Below, piece after piece: positions 21,124 to 31,279 of a stretch of 64,000 bases of DNA. Source of the DNA: Paenilisteria riparia FSL S10-1204 (GTDB taxonomy: Bacteria > Bacillota > Bacilli > Lactobacillales > Listeriaceae). Positions within the stretch are counted from its first letter, which is position 1, and each line of letters starts with the position of its first letter. The stretch spans positions 78,633 to 142,632 of the forward strand of contig NZ_AODL01000025.1 in NCBI RefSeq assembly GCF_000525995.1. The letters run 5' to 3'. The notes beneath the pieces are model-generated. The model was not told where the DNA came from, did not search any database, and saw only the letters and a list, made by a program, of their open reading frames with translations. The position numbers and the translations under genes were made by a program.

Positions 21124-23229
21124 TTACAATTGCCTTCTCCATAGCCAGACGCCACTAACACAACAGAAAATGCCTAGACATATGCTAGCGATAGGTACGC
21201 CTGAGGTATCTCCTGTTACTGGGAGGCGCTCTCCGATGACAGGTTGAGAAACATTACTTCCCGCCTTCTGTAAACTTGCGACAGGTAGGCTCGTATCTGG
21301 TGCAAGGATAGTCGCCGCTACTGACGTATCCGTTTTTTCATACGATGGCACTTCTTCTAAGGTCTGCTGCTTTATCTTTGGATTCGTATCCGTTGTAGTG
21401 CTAGGGGGACTTTCTTTGAGCTCCTCATCCTGCGACACTTCTCCTTTTTCTTGAGCGCTGTATACCACACGAAGTGTTGTCACCCCTTCCTCGTATGTTC
21501 CTTTTGCCTCAGGCGTTTGCACTAGACGGTATTCTGGAATAGTCGGCCAAGTCAGCGTATAGCCTTCTCCCACTTTCCCTTCATATCTATCTTGTGCGCG
21601 TAATACCTTTCCAGCGTCATCAACATACTGCACCTCAACAATCCCTTTTGCTTCTTGCGCTGGGATATAAACAAGCGTGATTTCTTGCGTGTCCGAAGTG
21701 TATTGGCCTGTTGGCGTTGGCGCTTCCTTCAACTGATATCCTGCAATCGTTGGCCATATCAGTGCATAAGCTTCGCCTACTTTCCCCTCATACCTGTCTG
21801 GTGTGCGTAATACCTTTCCAGCGTCATCGACATACTGCACCTCAACAATCCCTTTTGCTTCTTGCGCTGGGACATAGACAAGTGTTATCGCTTGCGCTTC
21901 CGAAGTATATTCGCCTGTTGTGGTTGGCGCTTCCTTCACTTGGTACCCCGCAATCGGTGGCCAGGTCAGTTGATAGCTATCTCCTACATTTCCTGTATAC
22001 ACATCACTCTCACGGATTGTCTTTCCTTCTGGATCAACATAATGGACATGAACACTTCCTGTCTCCACTTTCTTATAGACAAAACGGACCGTCTGTGGCT
22101 GATCGGTGAACACACCTGTCGCATTGGACGGCTCCGCCACTAAGGTATATCCGTCCACAGCCTTCGCCACTGCTTCATACGCAAATTCTTGCATCCCTTG
22201 CAAGACAACAGGTTCTGCCAACACATCTCCTGCTTCAGTTTCATATGCCACAGTGACTGGTTGCCCTGCTACTTGGGGGTTTACTTCTTGTTGAATAATA
22301 ACATTAAAAATTTGATACTTATTTTTCCCCGTGTACCCCCTACTTATAGTGCCACTTCCTACCTGCCCCCAAGACACTATACCATTTTCAAAAGTGCCTA
22401 TATAACCAGTGCCTACATTGTCCATTGTAAGATACGGATCGGTCAATACGTTGCCAAATATATCTGTGATGTCTACAACCGTTGGGTTTCCTACAACCGT
22501 TGATGGAGCTTTAACCGTTGTTCTAATCGTATAACTGGTATCCGACCGCTGCAGTAACGGCAAATCTTTTAGCGTCCAAGCATCGTCAAAATAACCGTTA
22601 ATGGTTAGCTTTTTTAGACGCGTTAAATTTCGAAGTGGCGCAATACTGGTGACACTGGTTTTGTTGAGCTCCAGCTGCTCTAATTTCGTTAAATGTGCTA
22701 ATGGCGATAGATCTGTAATCCCTGTGTTCGACCACAAGAACAGATACTCCAAGTTTGTTAACCCGCTCAAAGGGGATAAATCTGTCACACTGCGCACATC
22801 CCCCAGCGATAGTTCCCTTAGTTTTTTTAAGGGGGCTAAATAAGAAAGGTCCTTCATATCTGTACCATAATAATAATGAAACGTCTCTAGGTTGCGCAAA
22901 TATTGCATCCCTTCCATATTAAATGAAACCTCTTTTCCAAGGTCCATTGCTACACTTTTTGTGACACGATCAAAGTCTGCTTGTGTCACAATTCGTGTGG
23001 CATACTTTCGCTCGTTTTTCACATACTCTGCTTCCGTTGTCTGCATCATTTCTGGACCAAAGGATGACCGCGTGTAAATGTCTGGCATCACTTCTTCGAA
23101 TGTTTTCCCCACCGGAAAGACAGGGGTATCTTCTGCCTGAGCTGTCTTTGGTAACCAGATAGTACTGACGATGATGAGTACACCTAAAAATACATGCAGC
23201 CAACGATACTTACTCTTTTGTTTGTACAT
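21124..23229 (-). CDS. Surface protein B: LRR, four MucBP-type repeats, LPVTG sortase anchor
   Basis: Paralogue of the protein at 15541-17442. The order is signal peptide (LHVFLGVLIIVSTIWLPKTAQAED), N-terminal domain nearly identical to copy A, LRRs (DLSPLSGLTNLEYLFLWSN), beta-rich spacer, four MucBP-type repeats (one more than copy A; repeats 3 and 4 share EAKGIVEVQYVDDAGKVLR), a Glu/Ser/Pro-rich stretch and the sorting signal LPVTGDTSG (671-675) with hydrophobic segment and RRQL. The spacer after the LRRs is the most diverged part. The Met at 23229 follows AAGGAG by seven bases; the start overlaps the end of the LRR-beta-helix gene, implying coupled translation. Confidence 0.87.
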   Translation of the reverse strand: MYKQKSKYRWLHVFLGVLIIVSTIWLPKTAQAEDTPVFPVGKTFEEVMPDIYTRSSFGPEMMQTTEAEYVKNERKYATRIVTQADFDRVTKSVAMDLGKEVSFNMEGMQYLRNLETFHYYYGTDMKDLSYLAPLKKLRELSLGDVRSVTDLSPLSGLTNLEYLFLWSNTGITDLSPLAHLTKLEQLELNKTSVTSIAPLRNLTRLKKLTINGYFDDAWTLKDLPLLQRSDTSYTIRTTVKAPSTVVGNPTVVDITDIFGNVLTDPYLTMDNVGTGYIGTFENGIVSWGQVGSGTISRGYTGKNKYQIFNVIIQQEVNPQVAGQPVTVAYETEAGDVLAEPVVLQGMQEFAYEAVAKAVDGYTLVAEPSNATGVFTDQPQTVRFVYKKVETGSVHVHYVDPEGKTIRESDVYTGNVGDSYQLTWPPIAGYQVKEAPTTTGEYTSEAQAITLVYVPAQEAKGIVEVQYVDDAGKVLRTPDRYEGKVGEAYALIWPTIAGYQLKEAPTPTGQYTSDTQEITLVYIPAQEAKGIVEVQYVDDAGKVLRAQDRYEGKVGEGYTLTWPTIPEYRLVQTPEAKGTYEEGVTTLRVVYSAQEKGEVSQDEELKESPPSTTTDTNPKIKQQTLEEVPSYEKTDTSVAATILAPDTSLPVASLQKAGSNVSQPVIGERLPVTGDTSGVPIASICLGIFCCVSGVWLWRRQL

Positions 23230-26200
23230 CTTCATACTCCTTTATCGTTTGTATGACCGTAGTTGACACCGGAACACGCAAGCGCTCGCGCACCACGTTT
23301 CCATCCGAAGCCACCACTTCCACCACTTGTTTCGTATCCGTGATCAACCCTTGTGCCGAGATGAGATAGGGACGATTAGGATCAGTGAGCTGTAATGCGC
23401 CACTTTTCTTCGCCACACCATCCACATACAGCACGACTTTGGTCACGCCGCGTGGGAATTGTCCCCGTACATAAGGATCTCCTATGACATACGGTTCCAC
23501 CGTCAAAGGATCTTCGACATGGACTTTCACCCGGTGTAGAATCTCCGAGCTCCCGCGTACCATCACTAGCTCCACGTCTTGAATCGCTGTATCAATCAAG
23601 CCTTTGGCATTAATCCGATAAGTGCCTGTGCTGGCATCCAGTGCTCCACTTTTCTTCGCGACACCATTCACATACAGCACCACCTTGGTAGCCGCTGGAT
23701 CGTAAAGTCCGACAATATCTTGGCTATCCAATGGATAAGGCGACACGGTGAGTCGGTAAGATGGAACTAACGGTTGTTGTGTGACCGCATATTGATATAC
23801 AGGATTGGCGTGTTTATTCCGAGCCACTAGGATAAGCGAGGACGTCCCTAATGCGTCACCCACACCCGTCACTTGAAAAGCTCCCGATGCATCCACCGTT
23901 GCCATGGCAATGGGCACTCGTTTTCCCATATCGAGCTCCGCCATATCCGCAATCGGTGCAGCATAAACATCCACACGTGTGATATCTGTACCAGCCTTCC
24001 CTGTCACCGTACCAAATGACGGCAGCCACTGCACCTGTGCTAGGCCATATGCCGAAGCTATACGTGTCAGGGCAATCGTGTCTTGGAACGTATTGGTTTC
24101 ACTACCACTAAAATGATTATTTGACCGCTCCCCAAATTTCGTATCCCCAATGATGGCCGGATTCCAGCTCGCTGCGACATTCCGTTCGATCAGGCTCGTA
24201 CGATCTTTCGGGCTTGGCATGGCGAGATCTTTATCCGTATTATGCATCTCCCGAAACGCAATCGGTGAAAATACATGGCGTAAACTAGGGACCGCTTTCG
24301 CTTTCCCACCGGTAGCTGTTTCCAAATACCCAATCGCACCAAATTGGTTGTCGGTAATAACAAACCCCATATTACTAGAAGTCAAACTAATACCTGCGAC
24401 TTGGACCGAATGTGGTCGCTCCAGGCCAATTTTATTGTGTTCAATCGTCAGCTGTCGTGTTAACTTGGTCGCAATCCCCCCAAAAAAGAGTGTATCGGCT
24501 TCTCGCGGATAGATGGCATCGATGGTATTATGGGCAATAAGCGTCCCCTCCGTATACCCTTTACTCGTCTCTTTTTTGGGCAATACGTTACCTGTATGAT
24601 CAAATAACGGTGCTTCATCGGTAGTTCCCCACACAACAATACCCGCTTGCGATGTAGGGGGATTCGATACCCACGCTTCCCAATCGTGTGCCTGGTTGAT
24701 ACGATTATGTGTGATACGCACTTGTTGCGATGGGAAAAAATAGCGTTGGCTATATTCTTGTCCGCCAATCACAATAGCACGATCGGCACCAATCACCACA
24801 TTCTCCTGAATCGTATAATTTTGGACCGAATGACCATCAATCCCCTCCCAATAAGGGTTGTCTAGCACCACGTTCTTTTCTACCGTGATATTTTCACTGA
24901 CTGGAAAAAGCAGTTGATCTGGTGAAATGGTTGGTTCCAATCCATTTGGCTTACTAATCTTCCGCATCGAAGCTGCAATACCATAGAAATGCACGCGTTC
25001 AGTCCCCTCTTTGTCATGCCCTAATTTACGTACCATCGTTTGATGAATACGCACATTTTTCCCAGAGTAAACCATCACACCATCATGCCCCATGTTATCG
25101 ACGGCCATTGGCTGATGACTTGGGGTTGGCGCCGCTGTCCCTTCGATCGTGACATTATAGACTAAATCCGCCATGATACCTGTACCATTAAAGTTAGTAA
25201 TCTGTACATCTTGGATGCGAATATCATGTTGATACTGGGATAAGGGGGGAGGCATAGTTCCCTTTGGTTCATACTGTCCATGAAGCGTAATCCCATTTTG
25301 ATAATACAAATATGACGTTGGCTTATCGGTCACATCTCGTTGTCCATCCAGTCGTAGTTGTTTGATGGTCGTATAGTTATACAAACGAACCAGTGAATCA
25401 TACTGGAAGTTCCGATCTTCGAGCCCTTTTTCAAAGTAGTCGGGGAGACGTGTCAATGTTGTCGTCGCGCTTTCTCCTTGTAGGGTAATCCCTTCTAAGA
25501 CTTCGATTTGGCGCATCACCTGCCAATTTCCTTTCGGGATAATCAAGGTTCCTTTCTGCTGACTCGAATTACTCGGTAACTGATGTAATACGGCTAACGC
25601 TTCCTCAATGGCCTTCGAATTATCCGCCTCAATGACAACGTTATTACTGTTTTTTTCCTTTAAGAAAAAACGGCTCCCAGCAATCTCTTGTCCAGCTGCA
25701 TTCAACAACACTAAAGGCGTTCCCTCCGGCGCACTACTAGTCATTCGCATACTGACAAAAGGCGCTAGCTTTTCGCCGTGTACTTCTTGCGTAACGAACA
25801 CACTAAAGGCACTGCCTGCTTTTCTCCCACCGTACCAGGCTTTATTGGTGCCAGGTGTCGTCCAATAAAAGCTAGCTGCTCCTTCTGGTTCCAATTCGCC
25901 TGTAAAACCTATCGGTGCCAACAGTTGGCCTTCCTCGTCCCAAATTGAAATCACTTGGTTTTCTCCCGTTGTTGTCGCTTCCTTTGTTACTGCTTGCGAT
26001 AAGGCTTGAAAATCACGCGTCCTCACGACTGCTAAATGCTTTAACGCACGTAAATCCGTTATCCTATTCCCAGAGATATTTAACGTAGTTAGTGATTCCA
26101 AATCGGCTAAAGGAGCTACATCTTCTATCTCATTTCCTACGAGATCAACTTCTTCCAATTGTGGTAACTGACGTAGCAGATCAATGGATGTGATGCTTTC

Positions 26201-26600
26201 ATTTTTCAAGGACAGCACTCGTAGCTGCTTTAATGTTTCTATTCCTTGTAAGGAGCTGATTTTTCCCGTTTGATCGCCTTCTAAATAGAGCGTCTCTAAT
26301 GCTGGTAAATGTTCTATCCCGGTTAGATTCTGGATGCGAATTCCGCGGGTGTAATCGGTTAACGTTTTGACTTGCGCCAATTCTTCTTTTGTGACCGAGC
26401 GGCTTAAATCCATCTCGACCTCCTCTTCGATTGCTGGATGGATAGTGCGGTACACCTCTTGCGCTAACGTGATGTCTGGAAACAAGGTACGGTAGTTCTC
26501 CAATGTGCTCGCATGTACCTGTGCTTCCCTTTTAACGCACAAACAAACAACGCCTAGTAGTATGTACAGTCCTAAACGTAAACCCCTTTTTTTTAAACAT
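23210..26600 (-). CDS. LRR-beta-helix-Ig surface protein, copy B (start out of frame at an A8 tract)
   Basis: The main frame runs from about 26542. An ATG at 26600 with GGGGAG seven bases upstream reads into the same protein only if the A8 tract (26587-26594) is read as A7. It then encodes the signal peptide MFKKRGLRLGLYILLGVV.. ending near VHA-STLENYR, for 1129 residues. Domains: N-cap (FPDITLAQEVYRTIHPAIEEE, as in internalins), LRRs (about 75-190), a beta-sandwich, a right-handed beta-helix (about 320-720; WEGIDGHSVQNYTIQENVV) and three Ig-like modules (YVIGDPYVRGQFPRGVTKVVL). There is no LPXTG, GW or other anchor. It overlaps the LPXTG gene, so the two may act together on the surface (inference). 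Confidence 0.8.
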
Positions 26601-26639
26601 GCTGTTTCTCCCCTTTTCTATATGATGCCTGCCCATTAT

Positions 26640-27222
26640 TTAGCATATCATGTTTAAATGACCGTCAATTTCTTCTATTGTTTGTTTGCTCTTGTTTTTT
26701 GTCACAATTTTGTGAACAAATAGCCTCCAATTCCTATAATTCAAGAAGACACTTGTTGCTACACTCCTGAAATGGAGCCCTTCAGCAACTATCGAGCACC
26801 TCTTTAGACATCGACACAACAAAAAAAGGACACCACATGGTATGCCCTTGCTTTGTCTCTTTTATTGCGATGTACTCTCTTGGGATTATAGACTATTTTA
26901 TAGCCAAGCATCTCGATTAGGAAATGGGGTGTTCTTGAGGCACAGAGTGGGAATCTATATATCTTAAGTTTTGGACGAAATAATCACAAAAAAATAAACT
27001 GCCCCAAAACCCTTCAAATTAAAAAAATACCGTTTAAATATACTAATCAATAAATATTTCTCGTGCATCGTTAAGCGCCGTTACGATTAAGTTAAAATCA
27101 ATTTCTTCAGACCGATCCTCCTTCAAAAATAATTTTTGATACATTATTTTATCGCCCAACACATCAAATACTTATAAGAGCAACTTGTCTTAAAGCAAAC
27201 TTGATAGTTTCTCTTTCATCTT
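26640..27222. other. Intergenic stretch with a decayed coding segment
   Basis: On the minus strand, 27045-27230 reads as a protein-like stretch (GDKIMYQKLFLKEDRSEEID..LNDAREIFID) interrupted by two stop codons, so it looks like a decayed gene. A hairpin (GGCATACCA/TGGTGTCC then T7, minus strand, about 26821-26850) may be its terminator. The rest shows no gene. Confidence 0.35.
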
Positions 27223-27223
27223 G

Positions 27224-27445
27224 TTAATCCTTTTTATGTTGTGCTTTTCTTTCGTGAAATAAAGTCAATATAAGGACTACATAATTTACAGAAAAAACGA
27301 AACTTATTTTTCTTTTATATGTAAATTTAGTAGCATTATTATCACCTATTAATCCCTGTAAATGGTTTAAGATGTGCTTTCCAGTTAACACCAGCAACTC
27401 TGCAATTATCGCTAATTGATCAATAAAGCCCTGTGAAAAAATCAT
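27224..27445 (-). CDS. Possible small membrane-associated protein
   Basis: A 73-residue frame (MIFSQGFIDQLAIIAELLVLTGKHILNH..) has two hydrophobic segments (FIDQLAIIAELLVLTG and FSVNYVVLILTLF) and a lysine-rich end. It lies 42 nt behind the stop of the membrane-anchored protein gene and in the same direction. The upstream RBS is weak (AAAAGG touching the ATG). It may be real or chance; I do not recognise it. Confidence 0.3.
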   Translation of the reverse strand: MIFSQGFIDQLAIIAELLVLTGKHILNHLQGLIGDNNATKFTYKRKISFVFSVNYVVLILTLFHERKAQHKKD

Positions 27446-27486
27446 CCTTTTGACACTTCATTTACACGCAAAGAAAAAACTTTCGA

Positions 27487-28648
27487 TTATGGCAGCAACT
27501 TATCTGTCCACTTCAATGCATCTGGGTTAAATTCGACTATAGAATTAAAATCTGTTGTCCCCTCGCTAGAAGTTGTAATGCTAAGAGACGAGATAGGCCC
27601 TACAGAAGAAAAATAAAAATTATCATTAAATTCCCGCTGCAACGTATCACTAAATTTAACTTTCCCTTCCTCATCAATATCATATGAAATGTGACTAGAA
27701 ATTATACGTCCTGCTCTGTCATATGAAGCGCGATGATCATTTTCCTGAGCATTTACAACAGTTATTTCCCTTGAATTCGTATTATATAAATACATCCCTA
27801 TAGGCGCAGAATGAATCGTATACTTAAAAAAGGCTACTCTGTTGTTATCTATTGGTTTAAGATGCCCTAAAAATTGTTCTTTCAAATCATATGCAGCAAT
27901 TTTATTAGTATCAAAATCATAGTTTTTTATTAATGCATTCTCTGTAAAGGCACGATTGTCTATGTACCAAAGCTTATCTTTGGATACAGTTAATTCATTA
28001 TTAGGATAGTTCACGGTCTGTATGGTATCTATCATTTGCTGTTTACCACTGCCAATGTGGTAGGACTGAATTTTACCCGTATAATTCCCCAAAATCATGG
28101 TGTCTTTATCCTCGCCAGTTCCTGTTTCTGTTTGTTGCTTCGTAACATCCGACTCTATCCAATAAACTGTATCTTCATTAAGAAGAAATGAATCAAAATA
28201 TTTTTTCTCACTACCTTCTATCGTTGCCAGTATCTTTTTTTGTGCAATGTCATAGACAATCATCGTACATAAATAATCTATATTTTGATCTAACCATACC
28301 AGATATTTCTCATTTCCTCCCAATGAAATAATCTGACCATTCTCTCCATGTTTGGTAGTATAGATAGAATTTTTTAATCGGCTACTTTTGTCTATCGAAA
28401 ATACATCTTTGGCTGGCACCTCACTAATGCCGATTAAAGTATATAGTACATCTTTATTATTTACAATACTAAAAAAGGAGCCTTCTTCTTTCAAATTATA
28501 TTTCACAAAACTGTTGTTTTTTTTGCACATCAATTGCTTTTTTGGGATGGTTTATTTCCTCCTTGCTGATATCTGGCTTATAAATCCACAGTAGGATTAC
28601 CGATACTAAAAATAATATGCCTAAGATGATGATTGTTAATTTTTTCAT
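27487..28648 (-). CDS. Membrane-anchored extracellular protein of unknown function (frameshift at A8 tract)
   Basis: The ATG at 28648 follows AAGGAG and opens MKKLTIIILGILFLVSVILLWIY, an uncleaved N-terminal anchor, then DISKEEINHPKKAIDVQ. At the A8 tract (28517-28524) the frame must drop one base to continue as NNSFVKYNLKEEG..; the repaired protein has 386 residues. The outer part looks like a beta-propeller by its regular short strands and aromatic turns (GGNEKYLVWLDQN, LNEDTVYWIES, VSKDKLWYIDN, NNRVAFFKY). No enzyme motif was found. The unrepaired frame would give a protein without its anchor from an internal start. Confidence 0.6.
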
Positions 28649-28961
28649 GTATACTCCTTAATAGAAAACACAGGATTTGAACTGCTTAGATTTTTCTGGT
28701 ACATTGCTTTAGCTAATGTATTATTTTGTCTAATTTTTGTTCCTATATTTCCCTATTTAACCTCATTACGGTTACCACCATATTATATATTTGCGCTCCC
28801 TTACTACTAGCAAAATAACATAACTAAAACGTAGCATATTATACATGCCAAAGCAATAGATTTTTTCTTATATATGTAAATAAGAGGGAACTTTTGTTAC
28901 GATTCCCTTTCTATCTTTTGAAGGTCTGCATTATCAGGAACATGACATAGCTATTGTACTA
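28649..28961. other. Intergenic stretch, no gene seen
   Basis: AT-rich. The only structure noted is a small hairpin (AGGGAA/TTCCCT, 28891-28915). It should contain the promoter of the minus-strand membrane-protein gene, but I could not choose a convincing -35/-10 pair. Confidence 0.4.
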
Positions 28962-29010
28962 AAAAAACTGCATAAACAATGAACCTAGGATTCACTATTC
29001 ACACAGTTTA
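28962..29010 (-). terminator. Repeated long-stem terminator, copy 1
   Basis: On the minus strand the sequence from AAACTGTGTG to GTTTATGCAG folds into about 16 bp with G-U pairs, a loop around TCCTAGG, then T7. It directly follows the HAD phosphatase gene. A second copy at 46264-46312 keeps the pairing despite base changes. Confidence 0.75.
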
Positions 29011-29014
29011 AACT

Positions 29015-29626
29015 CTATCGTCTTACATATTTCAAAACATCACTCGGGGTCTCCAGCACATGGTTCGCCCGCTCAAATCCGTCCTTCGTCTTCGCGCCCC
29101 ACAAAGCCAATGCAAAATTCGCACCGGCCGCATGCGCGCATTCCATATCATATGTAGCGTCCCCAACATAAAGCGTCGTCGCAGGATCAGCACCGAGCAT
29201 CGCCATACATCGCAAAAGTGGGTCAGGATGCGGTTTATGATTCTCCGTGTCGCTCGCACAAACAATCGCGTCAAAATGCTTCGCCAAATTAAACGGATAA
29301 AACCCTGTCTCCATCTCATCCGCATTCTTCGAAGTCACAACGCCAATTCCGTCTAATTTTTCAAGCACCTCAACGATTCCGTCGAAAATCTCCACGTCCT
29401 CCGTTAGTTTCGCCTCCATCGCAAACCAGTCCTCCATCACGCTCTCCTGATTCTCCACACCGATTTGCGCTAACGCCTTCGTGCCCGTAATCCCAAGCGC
29501 AAATCGCAAATCATCCAGCTCGTAATCCAAGCCAGCATTCCCAAGCGCGACCTGTAGCGCATGCAAAACTACCCGTTCCGTATCCAAAAGCGTCCCATCC
29601 ACATCAAAAATTACCGTCTTATACAT
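29015..29626 (-). CDS. HAD-superfamily hydrolase (phosphoglycolate phosphatase-like)
   Basis: The 203-residue protein has HAD motif I DVDGTLLDT (Asp8 nucleophile, Asp10), motif II VVTSKN (Thr/Ser near 96), motif III Lys in HKPHPDP and motif IV GDATYDMECAHAAG. The helical cap between motifs I and II (about 15-85) marks subfamily IA, as in phosphoglycolate phosphatase, beta-phosphoglucomutase and PpaX. The substrate cannot be told from sequence. It is in a minus-strand group with a small conserved protein and a LacI regulator. Confidence 0.85.
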   Translation of the reverse strand: MYKTVIFDVDGTLLDTERVVLHALQVALGNAGLDYELDDLRFALGITGTKALAQIGVENQESVMEDWFAMEAKLTEDVEIFDGIVEVLEKLDGIGVVTSKNADEMETGFYPFNLAKHFDAIVCASDTENHKPHPDPLLRCMAMLGADPATTLYVGDATYDMECAHAAGANFALALWGAKTKDGFERANHVLETPSDVLKYVRR

Positions 29627-29641
29627 ATCATCACTCCTTCA

Positions 29642-30019
29642 TCATTCTACAAAATGGTGCTGATGATGCGTCGTATACTGCCTGCTCTTCTCAAACGTAA
29701 ACTGCATCATATCCGCCGACTTCGCCCCGTAGCGCGCCGTCCGCAACTCATGCGCAAACACACGCAAATCCCCGTCAGCAAACTCATCCAGCTCAAACAC
29801 CGTATCACCACAAGCAAACGTCACATATATCCGTCCATTTTCAGGAATAACCGCAATATTTTTCAATTTAGCAATAGGGAATGTCTGCCGTTTCTTCATA
29901 CCTAGGCTATAATTCCGATCAAACACCAGATAATCCCGTTCCAAATAAAATTCACCATACTGGAATTCCATACCTACGCTCATCGATACTTTGCACATAC
30001 CTTCAACACGCATTCTCAT
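29642..30019 (-). CDS. Conserved small protein of unknown function
   Basis: The 125-residue protein has an alternating strand pattern (GEFYLERDYLVFDRNYSLGMKKRQTFPIAKLKNIAVIPENGRIYVTFACGDTVFELD) like a GRAM/PH-type beta-barrel, followed by a helix (ADGDLRVFAHELRTA) and a His-rich tail (YTTHHQHHF). The start ATG-AGA-ATG at 30019 follows GGAAAGGGGCG. It lies between a LacI-type regulator and a HAD phosphatase in the same direction. The fold suggestion is inference and no function is proposed. Confidence 0.6.
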   Translation of the reverse strand: MRMRVEGMCKVSMSVGMEFQYGEFYLERDYLVFDRNYSLGMKKRQTFPIAKLKNIAVIPENGRIYVTFACGDTVFELDEFADGDLRVFAHELRTARYGAKSADMMQFTFEKSRQYTTHHQHHFVE

Positions 30020-30080
30020 CGCCCCTTTCCGAATTCTATATCTTAGTTGTAAACGATGAAATGGGTTTCAGGTCAAGCTT

Positions 30081-31034
30081 TTAAATCGAATTTCTAAAAA
30101 TTATTTCGTGACTTACTTCCCGTTTCTCCATTTCCTCTCCCAAAAGAAGCTCCACAGCAACACGTCCTGTCTCCCGCACGCTCTTATCGACCGTCGAAAT
30201 ATCCAGCACATCCGCAATTTGCAAATTCTCCTCACCTAAAATCGCAATATCCCGAGGTACATCAAAATCATTCCGCGTTGCATAATAATACATCCCTGCA
30301 GCAACCTCATCTCCATTCGAATAAAGCGCCGTCGGTGGATCAGCCAACGTCAAGAACCGCTCCGCAGCATGCTTCCCGTCCTCCACATTATAACAATCAT
30401 ATAAAAAAAGCTCTGGATCAATCGCACCAAACACCGCTTTATACGCTTCCATTTTCCATTTTGTCGTATTGCTCTGCTTCTCATGGCGTCCAACCGTGAA
30501 CGCAACACGCTCATGCCCACGATTCTTCAAAGCTTGAAAGCCATCCATGCATGCCTTCATTTGGTCGACATACACACACGAAATCAGTGGATGATCGATA
30601 TACTCACAAGCCACAATCGGACCATATTTCGCATACGGCGCAATCGTTTCCCAATTATTTGCACGCGACGCAATCACCAAGCCGTCAATACGCTTTGTTT
30701 TCAGCATCCGCAAGTAACGCTCCTCCTCTTTTTGATCATAAGCCGTGGGACAAATCACCACAGAATAACACTCCGCAAAAGCCGCTTCCAGAACACCATT
30801 CATCAATTTATCAAACCACGGATGATCATTATAAGGCAGAACAAAGCCAATCGTATTCGTTCGACCACGACTAAGGTCCACCGCATTGCGATTTGGCGTA
30901 TAATCAAGCTCTTTCATCACCTCTTGAACACGCTTACGCTTATCACCTGCCACATACGGATGATTGTTCAAAACCCGTGAAACAGTCGTCACAGAAACAC
31001 CTGCAAGTTTCGCAATATCCTTAATATTCGGCAA
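30081..31034 (-). CDS. LacI-family transcriptional regulator
   Basis: The 317-residue protein starts with the LacI helix-turn-helix and hinge (MPNIKDIAKLAGVSVTTVSRVLNNHPYVAGDKRKRVQEVMKELDYTPNRNAVDLSRGRTNTIG) and continues as a periplasmic-binding-like sugar sensor (GFVLPYNDHPWFDKLMNGVLEAAF, IDGLVIASRA, NGDEVAAGMYYYA, SVRETGRVAVELLL). The start follows AGGAGGTG. No transporter or glycosidase is adjacent. The GAAACGTTTC operator before the GH94 gene is a possible target, though other LacI proteins elsewhere in the genome could also bind it. Confidence 0.9.
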   Translation of the reverse strand: MPNIKDIAKLAGVSVTTVSRVLNNHPYVAGDKRKRVQEVMKELDYTPNRNAVDLSRGRTNTIGFVLPYNDHPWFDKLMNGVLEAAFAECYSVVICPTAYDQKEEERYLRMLKTKRIDGLVIASRANNWETIAPYAKYGPIVACEYIDHPLISCVYVDQMKACMDGFQALKNRGHERVAFTVGRHEKQSNTTKWKMEAYKAVFGAIDPELFLYDCYNVEDGKHAAERFLTLADPPTALYSNGDEVAAGMYYYATRNDFDVPRDIAILGEENLQIADVLDISTVDKSVRETGRVAVELLLGEEMEKREVSHEIIFRNSI

Positions 31035-31240
31035 CTAAGACACCTCCTGACTTCTTCTCTTCTATCATACCGATTAATCCCCAGTTCCTCAAGTCTCATT
31101 ATTATACAAAATGCTCTATAAGAAAAACACACGTACCCCTTATAAATCTTGTTTTGTTTATTTATCGTTGGTTCCAGCACTAATTTTTCACCACTGTCCA
31201 CCATCGGCATAATCGATTTCCAATAACGCCAAAATAAAAA

Positions 31241-31277
31241 ACAGGATCTCCTCACATCACACAAGGAAATCCCGCTC
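31241..31277 (-). terminator. Terminator of the CNNM/CorC gene
   Basis: On the minus strand GCGGGAT-TTCC pairs imperfectly with GGA-GATCCTGT and is followed by TTTTTTATTTT, just past the stop codon at 31280. Confidence 0.6.
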
Positions 31278-31279
31278 TT

